This document shows, piece by piece, positions 1 through 9,595 of a stretch of DNA of 11,895 nt. The stretch is from Ophiocordyceps camponoti-saundersi (nom. inval.). Its lineage: Eukaryota > Ascomycota > Sordariomycetes > Hypocreales > Ophiocordycipitaceae. The notes beneath the pieces were generated by a model. The model made no database searches, was not told where the DNA came from, and was given only the letters and a program-made list of their open reading frames with translations. The DNA is taken from assembly GCA_003339415.1 (NCBI GenBank), contig PDHQ01000672.1, positions 1-11,895 on the forward strand. The letters run 5' to 3'. Every line of letters begins with the position of its first letter. Position 1 is the first letter of the stretch. The position numbers and the translations under genes were made by a program.

Positions 1-213
1 AAGTCCTAACTACTTAAGTATATAAATATTTACGCCTTTATACTTTATATATTAGATAAGTTAGAATAGAGTAAGGTAAAAAGGGAGCAGGGTATATAAA
101 AGAATAGTCGTATCTTACTAATTTTTCTATATATATCTATAATAGATAATATACCGTCTTATTTAGGGGGAAATTATCCTAGATATATATACTAGAGTAT
201 ATAGAGAATAATT

Positions 214-420
214 ATAACTGCTAACTACTCGGGGTTCTTTTTCGCGGGGAAAGTAGTAAACCTAGGAGCGTTATTAAGCGCCCGAGGAGTTTCCGATAAC
301 GCGGTAATAGTAAGCGCCTATATTAGGAGGAGGTTATATATAAGATTAAGGAGGAGGCTTTAGAGGAGGTTACGGGCTCTAGCGTAATATTATCGGATAT
401 ATAAGTCTTTAAGCTATTTA
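214..420 (+). pseudogene. short degraded reading-frame fragment, Arg-rich
   Basis: Frame 1 reads through about 45 codons with no stop from 214, including a short stretch reading FFAGKVVNLGALLSARG, then an arginine-rich part encoded by repeated AGGAGG-type codons (about 327-380), where RIP-type stops begin. I do not recognise a family. The Arg-rich part may simply be translated purine-rich repeat. The next readable frame (from 453) is in a different phase. It may be the 5' part of the same former gene as 453-953, or chance. Confidence 0.25.
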
Positions 421-452
421 CTATTAATTAAACTTATAAAACTTTTTTTAAT

Positions 453-953
453 TAGCGGCGGTATAGTATAAAAAGGTATAGGGTAACCGAAGTCGATAAT
501 ACGAGGAGCTAAGCTAGTAATTATTTCCTACGCCTTAAGAGCTTAACGTTTTAGTATACTAGGAATAGCGTAAGCGATAAGAGAAGGTCCGTTAGGTCCG
601 ATAAGTTTAAAGAAACGCCTTACTATTAGACGACTAGAGTAGGTGCTAAGCGTTTATTAGATATAGCTAGCGGCGAGGGCGGCGTCGAGTATAGTAGTTT
701 ACGTATTAGGGGGCAGATTCTTATTACGAGTATATTAGATAGCGCTACGAAGATAAGAGAACTAGGTAGAATACTTAGAAGTAAGGGGATAAGAGGCGGC
801 GATTTTTATAGAGAGGTATACCTTATAGATCTAAAGTATATAGTCGCTATATACTTTATATTCTATTATTTTAATATTACCGTAGGTAATAGGACTATTA
901 TCGTTAAGAGGGCTAGTAAAGGCTTCGAGCTGCCTAGCATAGTATTAGCGGGC
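453..953 (+). pseudogene. degraded reading frame, unknown family
   Basis: Frame 3 is readable for about 165 codons with only a few TAG/TAA codons. About 600-953 is almost stop-free, which is unusual in DNA this rich in TAA and TAG. Codons are of the purine-first type (GAT, AAG, GGC, GTT), arguing for + strand coding. A basic and charged segment is followed by a hydrophobic, aromatic one (reading KYIVAIYFIFYYFN near 834-875), which partly reflects Thr-to-Ile and His/Cys-to-Tyr changes expected from RIP. The frame runs into the poly-G tract at 958. The readable frame on the far side is shifted by one, which fits slippage in the G run within one former gene. No family recognised. Confidence 0.35.
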
Positions 954-957
954 TAGA

Positions 958-977
958 GGGGGGGGGGGGGGGGGGGG
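958..977. repeat. poly-G homopolymer, 20 G
   Basis: Uninterrupted run of 20 G on the + strand, separated by a short AGGAGAGACAGAGA spacer from the longer run at 992. It contains no CpA or TpG, so RIP cannot erode it. Potential G-quadruplex sequence. The exact length may be unreliable in assembled reads. Confidence 0.97.
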
Positions 978-989
978 AGGAGAGACAGA

Positions 990-991
<2 letters not shown>

Positions 992-1028
<37 letters not shown>
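992..1028. repeat. poly-G homopolymer, 37 G
   Basis: Uninterrupted run of 37 G, the longest homopolymer in the window. With the run at 958-977 it makes a 71-base, almost pure G/A tract on the + strand. It lies between two readable + frames that differ in phase, so length change here is a simple explanation for the shift. G-quadruplex formation is possible; nothing else in the sequence points to a function. Confidence 0.97.
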
Positions 1029-1029
<1 letters not shown>

Positions 1030-1030
1030 A

Positions 1031-3720
1031 GAGATACGGAATAGCAAAGGGGTTTCGGCTTAACTGCTACTATTCGAGAAAGGCGGTAATGCGCTAATTT
1101 CGCCGTATATAGTTAGTATTATTAGGCTAGTCGGTTTCGATAGCTTTAAATAACCGATTTTTTAAAAGGTTACGGAACTTAGAAGTAACGAACGCGACTG
1201 TTTATAAGACCTAGAGATCTTAGATTATAGTTATAGCGAAGTTTATAATATTCCGGGGGGAGGAAATAAGATCGCGCCCGAGGATACTAAACTTAATATC
1301 GTTATAATAAGTGCTAGAAACGTAAACGCTATAATAGAACTTAAGCGTAGGAAGGTATAGGAGCGGTAGTTATTTATCGGCTAAAATAAAGCGGAGGTAG
1401 CTAGTATTTATTATACTAGGAGTCCGCTCGAAGTTAAGTACTATTAGCGAAATAAAGGGCTATGCCCCCTTTTTTAAGCTTTCTATTATAAGTATTAGGC
1501 TAAGGGTCCTAGTAGGTAATACTTTAAAGTCGCCGGTAAAATAAAAGTTTCCGAGGCGGTCGATAATAGCTATAGCTTTAGAGTTAGCGACGTTAAGCCC
1601 GGTATCGGGAGAGGTAAGGAAGCGCAAATTTATACTACGTATTATAAAGTTAAATATCTAGCTATAAGTAGAGAGAATGCTAGGGAAAATATCAGGCTAG
1701 AAGTTACGGAGGGGCGATATATAGGAGGATTTATTATAAAGGAAGAAGTTAATTAGGTTAAGTATAAGCTTTAGGACGGTACCGAAGTTATAGTATTCGA
1801 TAGCTAGCTTCGGGGTCCGTATTATAATAACCTATTTTATACGAAAAGCGTAAAATTAGAGTCTAATAGAGGCCTCGATTTACTCCCTTTCGCGCGTAAA
1901 CGGTATAGATACCTCGGGGTTTATTAGGTTAGCGCGGCCGCGGAGGGCGGCGAGGAGCCTCTTATACCTAGTATTAGTAGCTACGCTATATCTCGCCGCC
2001 TTAGCCGGCGGGAGGGTAAGCGTAGCGGTGCTAATACCCTTCGCTACTAAGAGGTCTTCTAGGCGGCTACGGATAGAACGCTTAATATTAGAGTAGCCCT
2101 AAAAAAAGCCGAATAATACTACGTTTAAGTAACGCGCGTAATTAGTATCGCTACTACGGTTATCTTAATATATATCTTATAGGAAACGAGGTAGTGCTAG
2201 AAACGAGAAATTACTAAATCGGGGATAGAAGGCAAGTAGGTAAAAGGTAAAGTTAGTAAGGCGGCCGTAATACTAGGCGATAAGGGTGCAGTTAGCTAGT
2301 AGGTATAAGCGTTTAACTTTAGGGGTATTAACGTCGCTAGAGGGGTGCGGCAGCGTGGAGTAGCGGGCGTCGGGTATCCCGCTTTGCTTTTATAGGGAAT
2401 ATTATATATCGGTAGCGAGGGTATAAGAGACGTGAGCGATTCCGGAAAGGTTATACTTAGCGTCGAGCCCGCTAGAGAGTATAAGGAGGCGGTTAGAAAA
2501 GGGGTGCGGGGCGGGGATAACGTTATCGCTATCGGGGTCCGGGGTAGTATAGGGGGAGGGGACGGGTTTTAGATTAATCTAGGTATTAGCACCGTAGTTA
2601 TAGGCGTAAAAGGCGGGCTCGTTCTTCGTCTAGAAGGCGTCGTCGCGATAGTTATAGGCGAATATAAGCTAGGAGTCTATAAAAATTTACTAGAATATAA
2701 CTTACTTCGTAAGGGATAAGGTTTACGAATAGGTTTCGTTAAGCTGCTAACTAAGCTCGATACCGGATCCGTAAAGCTTTAAGGTTTCGAATATACCCTT
2801 AATATATTCCGCGAGGTAGCTAGCGTAGTTAGTATATATTACTATGCCGGCGGAGGTTACCTTAGATAAGTTTCGAGGCCTAGTAGCTAGGTTTACTTTA
2901 TCGGAATTGTTAATCTTAGGTTTAACGGGGTATATAATAATAAACTAAGTTTCTCGCGAGCCCGCTATAGCGATACGGAATATACGGTTAGTAAGGGTAA
3001 ATAATAGTAGTTTAATTATATACTTAGAAGCGTAAGGCGCGGACTAACGCTATAAGGTAAAGGTAATATTATTAAAAAATCCGCTTTAGCGTAAGATAGT
3101 TTAAAGGGGAAAATTAATAATACTAATTATATTTATATAGAAGGTCGGATAGTAATTATCTTCGACGCTTGCGGGTCGGGACTAGTAACTATCTTAAGAG
3201 TGTTCGTAGTTAATAGTATAGCGGGTTTAGAAAAGAGAGAGGGCTTCGGCGGGATTAAAATTAGGAGAATTAGTAAGTCTTCGAAGTTGAGAGGCTAGTT
3301 TCGGATTAGCTTAAATTAAGTATAACGTAATAGAAATAGTTACCGGAAAATTTACGAGATCTAAAGGTATAATTAATTATATACCCGCGCTAGATAAGGG
3401 TAGTTTCCTTATCTAGGGGGGCATATTTATCTTTAAATTCTAGCGAGTTATTAATATATCCTAGCTTAGTAGGAGATTAAGGCCGGTCTTCGTTATCGTC
3501 GTAGGAATAGTATTAGTTATTATAAAAATTATAAGTAGGGGGTATTTTAATATATACTTCGAGTAGAGGAGTACGCGTGCCGCAGGTATTAAGGGCGTAT
3601 AAGGGAGGTAGGTAGGTAATAACCTATAAAGGGAGAGAGAGTAATTAATAGGCGAGTTAGACACGTTAATTATTTAGTCCTTTTATAAGAAGAATAGCAG
3701 GCTAGATGTTTTTTTTTATT
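1031..3720 (+). pseudogene. long RIP-degraded reading frame (about 890 codons), unknown
   Basis: Frame 2 stays readable from the end of the poly-G tract to at least 3330 and more weakly to about 3720. By hand count about 5% of codons between 1136 and 3330 are stops, all TAA or TAG, close to a normal Gln plus Trp content; a sample of frame 1 near 1200-1520 is much denser in stops. Codons are mostly G- or A-first (GAA, GTT, AAG, GGT), supporting + strand coding. Visible segments: a Gly-rich piece near 1250 (IPGGGNKIAPEDTK); a stretch near 1894-1930 reading PFARKRYRYLGVYQVS, followed by a charged region; a Gly/Val-rich part about 2320-2680; and a basic carboxy part about 3460-3690. The segment ending YLGVYQV loosely recalls fungal domains with an aromatic-rich YxGxY motif such as DUF6697, but this is only an impression. 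There is no reverse transcriptase, integrase or helicase motif I can recognise. It is a pseudogene whatever it was. Confidence 0.5.
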
Positions 3721-4390
3721 TTACTACGTAGTATTTAGATTTAGTGCTTATATTATATTTATATTATAATTTTATTTAATATTATAAGCGGCCCCGTTAC
3801 TAGGCCCTATTAACCCGTAATATCGTATAAGGGTGAAGAAAATTTAGGGCCCTATTATTATAATCCCTTTATAAAGAATCCTTTATATTATCTATACTCG
3901 TATATTTTTTATCGTATTTCCTCTAAGGCTATATAGTAGTTATATAGATAATTAAAACTTATATTATTTTATTTTTCGTACGAAATAAGTAAGATAGAAT
4001 AGAAAAATAATATTAGCGGTATAATTATAGTAAAATAGTAGAAAGAGACGGTATATAGTATTATATTATATATAGGGAAATTAGGTGCTTTAACGAGGTA
4101 GTTTATAGAGACTTTACTATAAAAGTATATAGATTTAAATAGTAGTAGGGAGCGTAAATTATAATATCTTTTTAAGAAACTATTTCCGGGAATATAAAGC
4201 CTAATACTCGGGTAATATTATTAATATTATATTAAAATATTATAGAGGGTATAGGATAGTAGTTAGGTTTATAAGAAAAAAGTTATAATATTAATAAAAT
4301 ATAATAGGCGATATAAACTATATTTTTTTAATAAAGAATCTCTTTAAATATAGTTAGCGTACTTTACTATTTCTATTATCTGCCTTTAGC
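3720..4390. other. AT-rich gap without recognisable gene
   Basis: GC content drops sharply compared with 1031-3330, and TAA/TAG is dense in every frame I read. It contains a T-run near 3710, many TATTATA-type words and short imperfect inverted segments that are expected by chance in such composition. No tRNA, no clear terminal repeat and no polypurine tract were seen. It separates two blocks of frame ghosts and could be a former intergenic region, an LTR or a UTR. Confidence 0.5.
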
Positions 4391-4830
4391 CCCTACGAAA
4401 ATATTATATCGGTAGACTACGAGGAATAGTTTAACTTATTCCTTAGCGTTATATTCTGCGGTCTACTAGTAGTATAATCGTTCGTCCTTATAGTAGGCAG
4501 AGCAGGGCTTACTTACTATATAGACCGCGTAGGGTAGCTTATCTAACCCGGCTTTAAGGGTATTTTGCTAGTAGCTAGCGGGGTATTAGTAAGTTAAGGA
4601 TAGCGGACGGACGGGACGGTATTACCCTTAAGGGTAGTATTAGGGGAATTAGCTTTAGTGCGAGGAAGGGGTAACGGAGGAAGTAAGCTATTAGAATTAT
4701 AACGTATATTTCCGTTATTTTCGCTAGCGGTGCCTTATTCTTAGTACGTATCGTTATAAGAATATATAAAACTTAAGGGGAGAGAGATATTTTTATCGGG
4801 GGGAGGCTTAGAACGTGGTTAGCTGCTTAC
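4391..4830 (+). pseudogene. degraded reading-frame fragment, unknown
   Basis: Frame 2 is readable for about 140 codons with roughly 7% stops, all TAA/TAG. It starts near a stretch reading PYENIISVDYEE and continues through a hydrophobic part (FNLFLSVIFCGLLVV after one stop) to about 4800. The next readable frame from 4900 is in a different phase. It is likely the upstream part of the same former gene as 4900-6370, interrupted by an indel or a lost intron, but the two could be unrelated. No family recognised. Confidence 0.3.
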
Positions 4831-4899
4831 TTTAAATAGCTATATTACGGTTAGGAGAGCCCGTTTTCGCGAAGGCGGTGGTAAGGTTAAGGGGGGGGT

Positions 4900-6370
4900 T
4901 AAATCCTAAGTAGCGGTAATAAATAAAGATACGTTTAGGCGTTAGGTTTCGATATTTTTAGCGTTAGGATTACTACCGCTATTAGTTTCGAGAACTTAGT
5001 ATAATAGGTAAGTAGTATATTATTATAGCGAAAGTTACTATATAAAGAGGGTAGCGAGGGTTTTAGGGAACTCGGCTAACTTAAGGATACGACGAAGGCG
5101 TTTATCCTAGGTAATAGAGGGGAGCCTTAACGCGTAAGTATAGAGGTCCTAGGCGAGATTAAACGTTTCGGTTCCGCCGCTATTATAAGGACCGGTATCG
5201 GTATCTACGGCTAGTAACTAGGTAGGGCGAAAGTTAGGACCGATATACTAGCGAACGATATTTAGTAGACCGCACTAGAACTAGTCGCTAAATTAGGCGG
5301 CGTAGTCGTCGGTATCGATTCCCTCTTTAGGGAGCGTAAGGTAGTTAGTTTAATATAGCTACTTTAATACCTTAAGATTACGAATCGTAAAGTTAAGTAA
5401 CTTATACTAAAGAATAATCGCTAGGCGCTCGTTAATAAGTTTAGTGTTAAAATATAGTAGGAATAAAACGGGTCTCTATTTAGCTTTGTTAAGGCGTTCG
5501 GTATTAAAGGACGGGAGGGCGGGGAGGAGGTCTTTATAAAGGGATAGCTTCTAATTATCGCGTTAGTTAAAGATAATAGTAGGCGTATTATTTAGCTAGC
5601 TTATTATATATTTTATTACTTAACGGAGTACCTTATATTTTATCGAGGATAAGTTTATAGTTTAAGTAAGGTTAAGGATCTTAACGTATCCTTCTATAAG
5701 CTTATAGTAAATATATTTATACTTGTCGTTAGTAAATTAGATAAGTAGGGAACTGTTATATTCCGCGGTTAGGCTACCCGATTTAGCGTCTTTTTAGGGT
5801 AGGAAAAGGAGCTTCTCGATCTTAGTAAGCGGATTATTATTACGAAGGGCGGCCGCGAGTTTATACTAGTTATTAGGTATTACGCGGTAGTAGGCGGTAA
5901 GGTAAAGGTATCGGAGGTTATATATAATATAATAAAAGGCAGCGAACTAAAACTATAGTAAATAATAATATTAAAAATAAGGTATAGCGGTCGGGGGGGG
6001 GGGGGGGGGGTAGCGAACTTCGGGAACTCTAAGGCGTATTATCGAATCCTATATAGTAATCCCGAAAGTACCTCTGCTTAGGGCGGTAAAGTACTAGGCG
6101 GTAATATAATTTTTCTAAACGGGGTTACGCTATATAGTAGCGAGTTATTATAGCGGGAAGCCTAGTTAGCCTTCTAGGAAAAGGCAGCGTCCTATTTCGG
6201 TTTCGATATTATAAGCGGTGCCTTAGAACCTTTTAGGATCTTAGAAGGCTGCCTCTATTACCTATACTTAAATATCGCTATAGTTATTATTTTTTAAGAG
6301 AGTTTGCTAATTAAAATATAATATTAAGTCGATATTCCTTAGTATAGAATCTATATTATTATTAGCGTAA
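4900..6370 (+). pseudogene. long RIP-degraded reading frame (about 490 codons), unknown
   Basis: Frame 1 reads through with about 7% stops, all of TAA/TAG type. Purine-first codons again favour + strand. Readable landmarks: LKDTTKAFILGNRGEP near 5083; VVVGIDSLFRERKVV near 5308-5350; a Lys/Glu-rich then aromatic-rich stretch 5500-5750 (for example FIKG, then YYIFYYLTEYLIFYRG); ATRFSVFLG near 5773; an 18-G run at 5993-6010 read as Gly codons; and SYFGFDIISGALEPFRILEG near 6190-6250. The Ile, Leu and Tyr excess is partly produced by RIP (Thr to Ile, Pro to Leu, His/Cys to Tyr). At about 6370 the open phase switches to frame 3. I cannot name the family; its size fits a transposon-encoded or repeated subtelomeric gene. 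Confidence 0.45.
5993..6010. repeat. poly-G homopolymer, 18 G
   Basis: Uninterrupted 18-G run on the + strand inside the degraded frame of 4900-6370. The frame stays the same on both sides, so if the run grew it did so by a multiple of three or was part of the original Gly-coding stretch. It is free of RIP target sites. Confidence 0.96.
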
Positions 6371-6377
6371 GGTTATA

Positions 6378-7060
6378 AGATTAATAAGGTACGAGGCTTA
6401 GACTTTTATTATAAAGCTAGCAGGGCTACTATAAGTTAGCCTCCTCTCCGTTATACTCTTAATTATACCTTTTTAGCGCTTTAATCTAGTGCTAGCTAGA
6501 TAATACCTTAACCGGTATTTCTAAAAGCTAATTAAGCAAATTATAAATAGTTTTAACGTTATATAGTTCGGTATTAATATTCTTATTTTATAGAAAGCGC
6601 CGGGACTTATTAAGAGAGAAAAGGACGGTAATATAGTTTTTAACTGTATTTTATTATAAGGCTCCTTAATAAAACGCTTCGTAGAGTTAGTTAATATACT
6701 TCTTATCGAGTATTTTATTTTTCGAGATCGTCTAATCTATTTTTAGAACTTTTATAAGGATTTTAGCTATAAGTATATAGTATTTTTTAGCGTCCTAAAA
6801 TATACTCGTAGTATCGTTAAAATATTTATCTTAAGTAGCGAGGGATTAGGTTATTTCTTCGTATAGTTAGTTATTAGATTATCGATTTCGGTGTCGCTTA
6901 CTAAGTTAGTGCCCGGGGGAGGAAGCTTTGCAGCGAGATATAGTAATTAAGTTACTTAAGCGTTATTATAATATTATAGGTTCTTAGGATATATTTAAAA
7001 GCTTAAAGTTAATAGAAAGAATATAAGTAGTTTAGGACGTTATATCTTTTATAGGGTAGT
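6378..7060 (+). pseudogene. continuation of degraded frame, phase-shifted, unknown
   Basis: From about 6378 to 6960 frame 3 has about 6% stops while frame 1 becomes dense in stops, so the former gene seems to continue after a one-step phase change. Landmarks: KAPGLIKREKDGNIVFN near 6596-6646; YFIFRDRLIYF near 6711-6743; ILSSEGLGYFFV near 6828-6863; and SLTKLVPGGGSFAARYSN near 6894-6947. The ending, with a GLG segment and then an ARxSN-like segment, faintly recalls the recombinase-like amino-terminal region of fungal telomere-linked RecQ-type helicases. No helicase motif is visible downstream, so this is a hint only. Readability fades by about 7060. Confidence 0.4.
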
Positions 7061-7079
7061 ATAGTAGTATTAAACTTAA

Positions 7080-7680
7080 GGGATAATATAGGTATACTAT
7101 CGTATATTTAGTTTTTTTTTATAATCCCTACCCTTTATCTTTTAGCTATAACTTAAACTATATAAGATAAAATAACTAATATTAGTATATACTTATATAT
7201 ATTAGGGTATCGTAAACATTATACTAAAAATACCTTATAAACTCTGCCTATTATACGAGACTTATAAGTTATATAGTTTATTTATAACAGATCCTTATAA
7301 AGGTACTACTATTTCCTACTTTTATTATTCCTTAGTTCTATTTCCTATATATATATATAATAGGAATAGCTATAGATAGCTATATAAATAGATATACGGA
7401 GAGGTAAGAGTAGGACGAATATACCTAGGTAAAAGGGCGCCACGAATCTCGAATATTAAGAGGCCGTCTAATAACTTATATTATAAAGCTAGACTAGTAG
7501 AAGAAACGTATTAATTAGTAAGTTAGGGAGTAAAATAGGACGATAATTATATATAAGAGGAGGGAGGGAGATTGTTTAGGTTACGAGAGTGCCGGATAGT
7601 ATTTTTTAGTATTTTTTAATATAGAATATTAAGCTTATAATAGTTAGAAATCCTTATTAGATAAGTTATAAGGGAGCGGT
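7080..7680. other. AT-rich non-coding gap before copia relic
   Basis: All three + frames that I read are crowded with stops from 7080. The stretch holds TA-rich words, a weak hairpin at 7338-7369, a TATA-like word (TATATAAATAG near 7380) and a purine-rich segment near 7555-7570. Such a mixture could be an old LTR or UTR, but no matching second copy is visible in the window, so I do not call an LTR. Confidence 0.45.
7338..7369. repeat. imperfect hairpin in AT-rich gap
   Basis: CTATTTCCTAT (7338-7348) faces ATAGGAATAG (7360-7369) across a TA-rich loop, with one unpaired base. In sequence so rich in TA, such arms are expected fairly often. No T-run follows that would suggest a terminator, and fungi do not use that type. 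Confidence 0.3.
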
Positions 7681-8370
7681 TCTACGTTAAAATACTATCT
7701 TTTAATAATAAGCAGTGCTCTCTATATCGCTATTTATACTCGACTAGATATCGCGTATACGGTTAGTAAGCTTATAAAGTTACGCTTAAACTTAGGGCCG
7801 CGTTATTTCTATAAAATTAAGCGTTGCCTAGCCTATCTTCTTAATATAGCTAACTACGCTCTCTCCTTCGGTCTTAGAACTTATACGGCTATCTGCTAGT
7901 TAGATTCTTCCTACGCTAATTGTCCGGATACTTGTAAATTATCTTAAGGTTATTATTTCTAACTTTAGGATAGTGGTACTTTTAATTAGAAGGCTATAAA
8001 GCAAATAACCGTTATAACCTCCTTTACGGAAAGGGAACTCCTAGCCTTTTCTAAGGCCGCTAAGGAATAACGGGCCCTATCCCGCTTAATTAAAAAACTC
8101 GGTATCTAAATAACGGGCATTTTAACACTTTAATATAATAATTAGCGTACGATTATACTCCTAACTAAACCTCCTACGAAACTTTAAATAAACCTCCGAT
8201 ATATCGATATTTATAATTACTAATTACGATAAGAGGTATAGGATAAACGCCTCGAAATCCGCTAGATCGCCTCCGTAGATAACCTTATAGATAGCTTTAT
8301 AAAAGCCCTACCTGCTAAGGCTTTACTTCTTTTCCGCGAGCGTATTAGGGTTTTACCTTTACCTTGCTAA
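7681..8370 (+). pseudogene. Ty1/copia retrotransposon Pol, C-terminal RNase H relic
   Basis: Frame 1 gives about 230 codons ending at TAA 8368-8370. The order of motifs is that of the copia polyprotein end. SALYIAIYTRLDIAYTVSKL (7714-7773) matches the usual block around RPDIxYAVSxL at the reverse transcriptase tail. LDSSYAN (7900-7920) corresponds to the SDADWA block, keeping one Asp and losing the second. SFTERELLAFSKAAKE (8020-8067) corresponds to the TEAEY block with both Glu kept. YIDIYNY and LRxEV (8200-8240) and SVDNLIDSFIKALP (8272-8313) match the HIDxRxHxxR and ADxxTKxL blocks. About 6% of codons are stops, all TAA/TAG. Gag, protease, integrase and the YVDD core of reverse transcriptase are not visible upstream, so the copy is 5'-truncated or its front is elsewhere. 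It is dead. Family assignment is secure; lineage is not. Confidence 0.87.
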
Positions 8371-8570
8371 CTTCCTTCTCTTTTCTTCTATTTCTTTCCT
8401 TTATTATAGACTCTTTCTTTCCTATATTTTTTGCTACGTTTCTTTACGTTATACTTTTTACTTTAAGGAAACTATAGTAAATTACTATAATATTAAGGAT
8501 ATATACGATTATTTCCCCTTTCCTTTCCCCTTTTTCTTATCTCCCTATGCCCTTATACTATCTATATATA
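8371..8570. other. pyrimidine-rich tract downstream of copia relic
   Basis: Directly after the relic's last stop, the + strand is rich in CTT, TTCC and TTTCC words (8371-8460), and again CCCC/TTTCC words at 8513-8543. A copia 3' LTR would be preceded by a purine-rich tract on the coding strand, which is not seen, so the LTR is either lost or not recognisable. Confidence 0.4.
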
Positions 8571-9590
8571 AGGGAATATACTAAGGCTACTAACCTAATA
8601 AGCTAGGTTAAAGCTAGTATAACGTAAAACCGCCTACGAATTCGTAATAGTACTGTCGGAACTCGAGCCTCCTAATAACGAACTAGTTAGGTAATTATAA
8701 GGGCGCTCTATAATAATATAATTAGTATAATAACCGCTAAAAACGCCCGGGACCTTAATATAGTAATATATAGTAAGCGGAAAAGTTAGGTCTTTATATT
8801 TAGCGTAAGAACGAATAATCTCGCCTTAGCTTACTATAAGAATTCTATATAGCTAGTTAGGGAAACGTAAAAGTAACGTAATCTAACGCTAATAAGTAAT
8901 ATAGGCGGGATTATATACGATTAAGATAATCGGGTTCCTAAGCGGCGGTATAGCCGCCACGCGCGCTTCCGTATTCTAATAATAGTTATTCCTATTCCTT
9001 TCTTACTTTACTAGGTTTACTTACGTTAGTAGTAAGATACTAAAGTCTCCTAAACAACTTAGAGTCTCTTATTCTAAGAGTATAAAATATCTTTCGATTA
9101 TTTCCCTTATAAACGGTAATAGCGCTAAACGGCGATTTTAGGAACTTAATAACCTCGTTACCTAGCTTAAGATAGTATACCTTTATTATAATATTTCCTC
9201 GGAATATAGGAATAATAAACTATACGGTAAAGGCTAAAAGAAAAACGATTTTTCGGGTTTAAAATAACGGGGTAGATAAAGTTAAAAATAGTAGAATTTT
9301 CCTACGCGCGCTAAATTTTTCGTTTCTATTTATAAGCGGGCCCCGGTCTACTAATTTATAACGCTATTATTTCCTTTCTATTTTTTAAAGTTATAATACT
9401 TTCCTTTTAGACGCTTTTCTTATATTTTTCTATAATTTATCGTCTACGCTAAAAACTATCTATAACGCTCCCTAGAACGCTTACTTTATATATACTTCGG
9501 TACCTTCTTACGTGCGTCCTCGGCCGACTAATTAGCTTTCAAGATTACCGCACTTATTATCGATAATCTAACTAATAAGGTTACCGGATT
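8571..9590. other. degraded region, no gene supported
   Basis: I read the + strand in frame 1 from 8581. Peptide-like runs appear (for example around 8627-8680 and 9040-9080), but about 14% of codons are stops, well above the copia relic or the long frames to the left. The opposite strand in the same phase is less crowded with stops, yet shows no motif I know. It is RIP-affected like the rest, so probably repeat-derived, but no identity or direction can be supported. Confidence 0.35.
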
Positions 9591-9595
9591 ACTAG

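Noticed and set aside
2300..2370. Possible cytosine methyltransferase motif I (NFRGINVARGVRQRG resembling the F-x-G-x-G-G block)
   Set aside because: The needed Cys/Ser and Gly residues cannot be obtained from the present codons by RIP-type changes, and no PC or ENV motif follows.
3461..3664. 67-codon open reading frame on the minus strand
   Set aside because: It starts with GTG, not ATG, has a low-complexity Ile/Leu/Tyr/Thr composition and no motif, and overlaps the opposite-strand ghost frame. A short run without stops is expected by chance.
3900..4060. Inverted TATTATTTTATTTTT / AAAAATAATA segments
   Set aside because: The arms are AT-only and imperfect, and such pairs are expected in DNA of this composition. 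No flanking target duplication was seen.
7080..7680. Candidate LTR of the copia element
   Set aside because: TATA-like and purine-rich words are present, but no second copy, no recognisable ends and no primer-binding site were found. RIP would have turned TG...CA ends into TA...TA, so the ends cannot be judged by eye.
8571..9400. Reading frame in + frame 1
   Set aside because: About 14% of codons are stops, roughly twice that of the confirmed copia relic, and no family motif appears.
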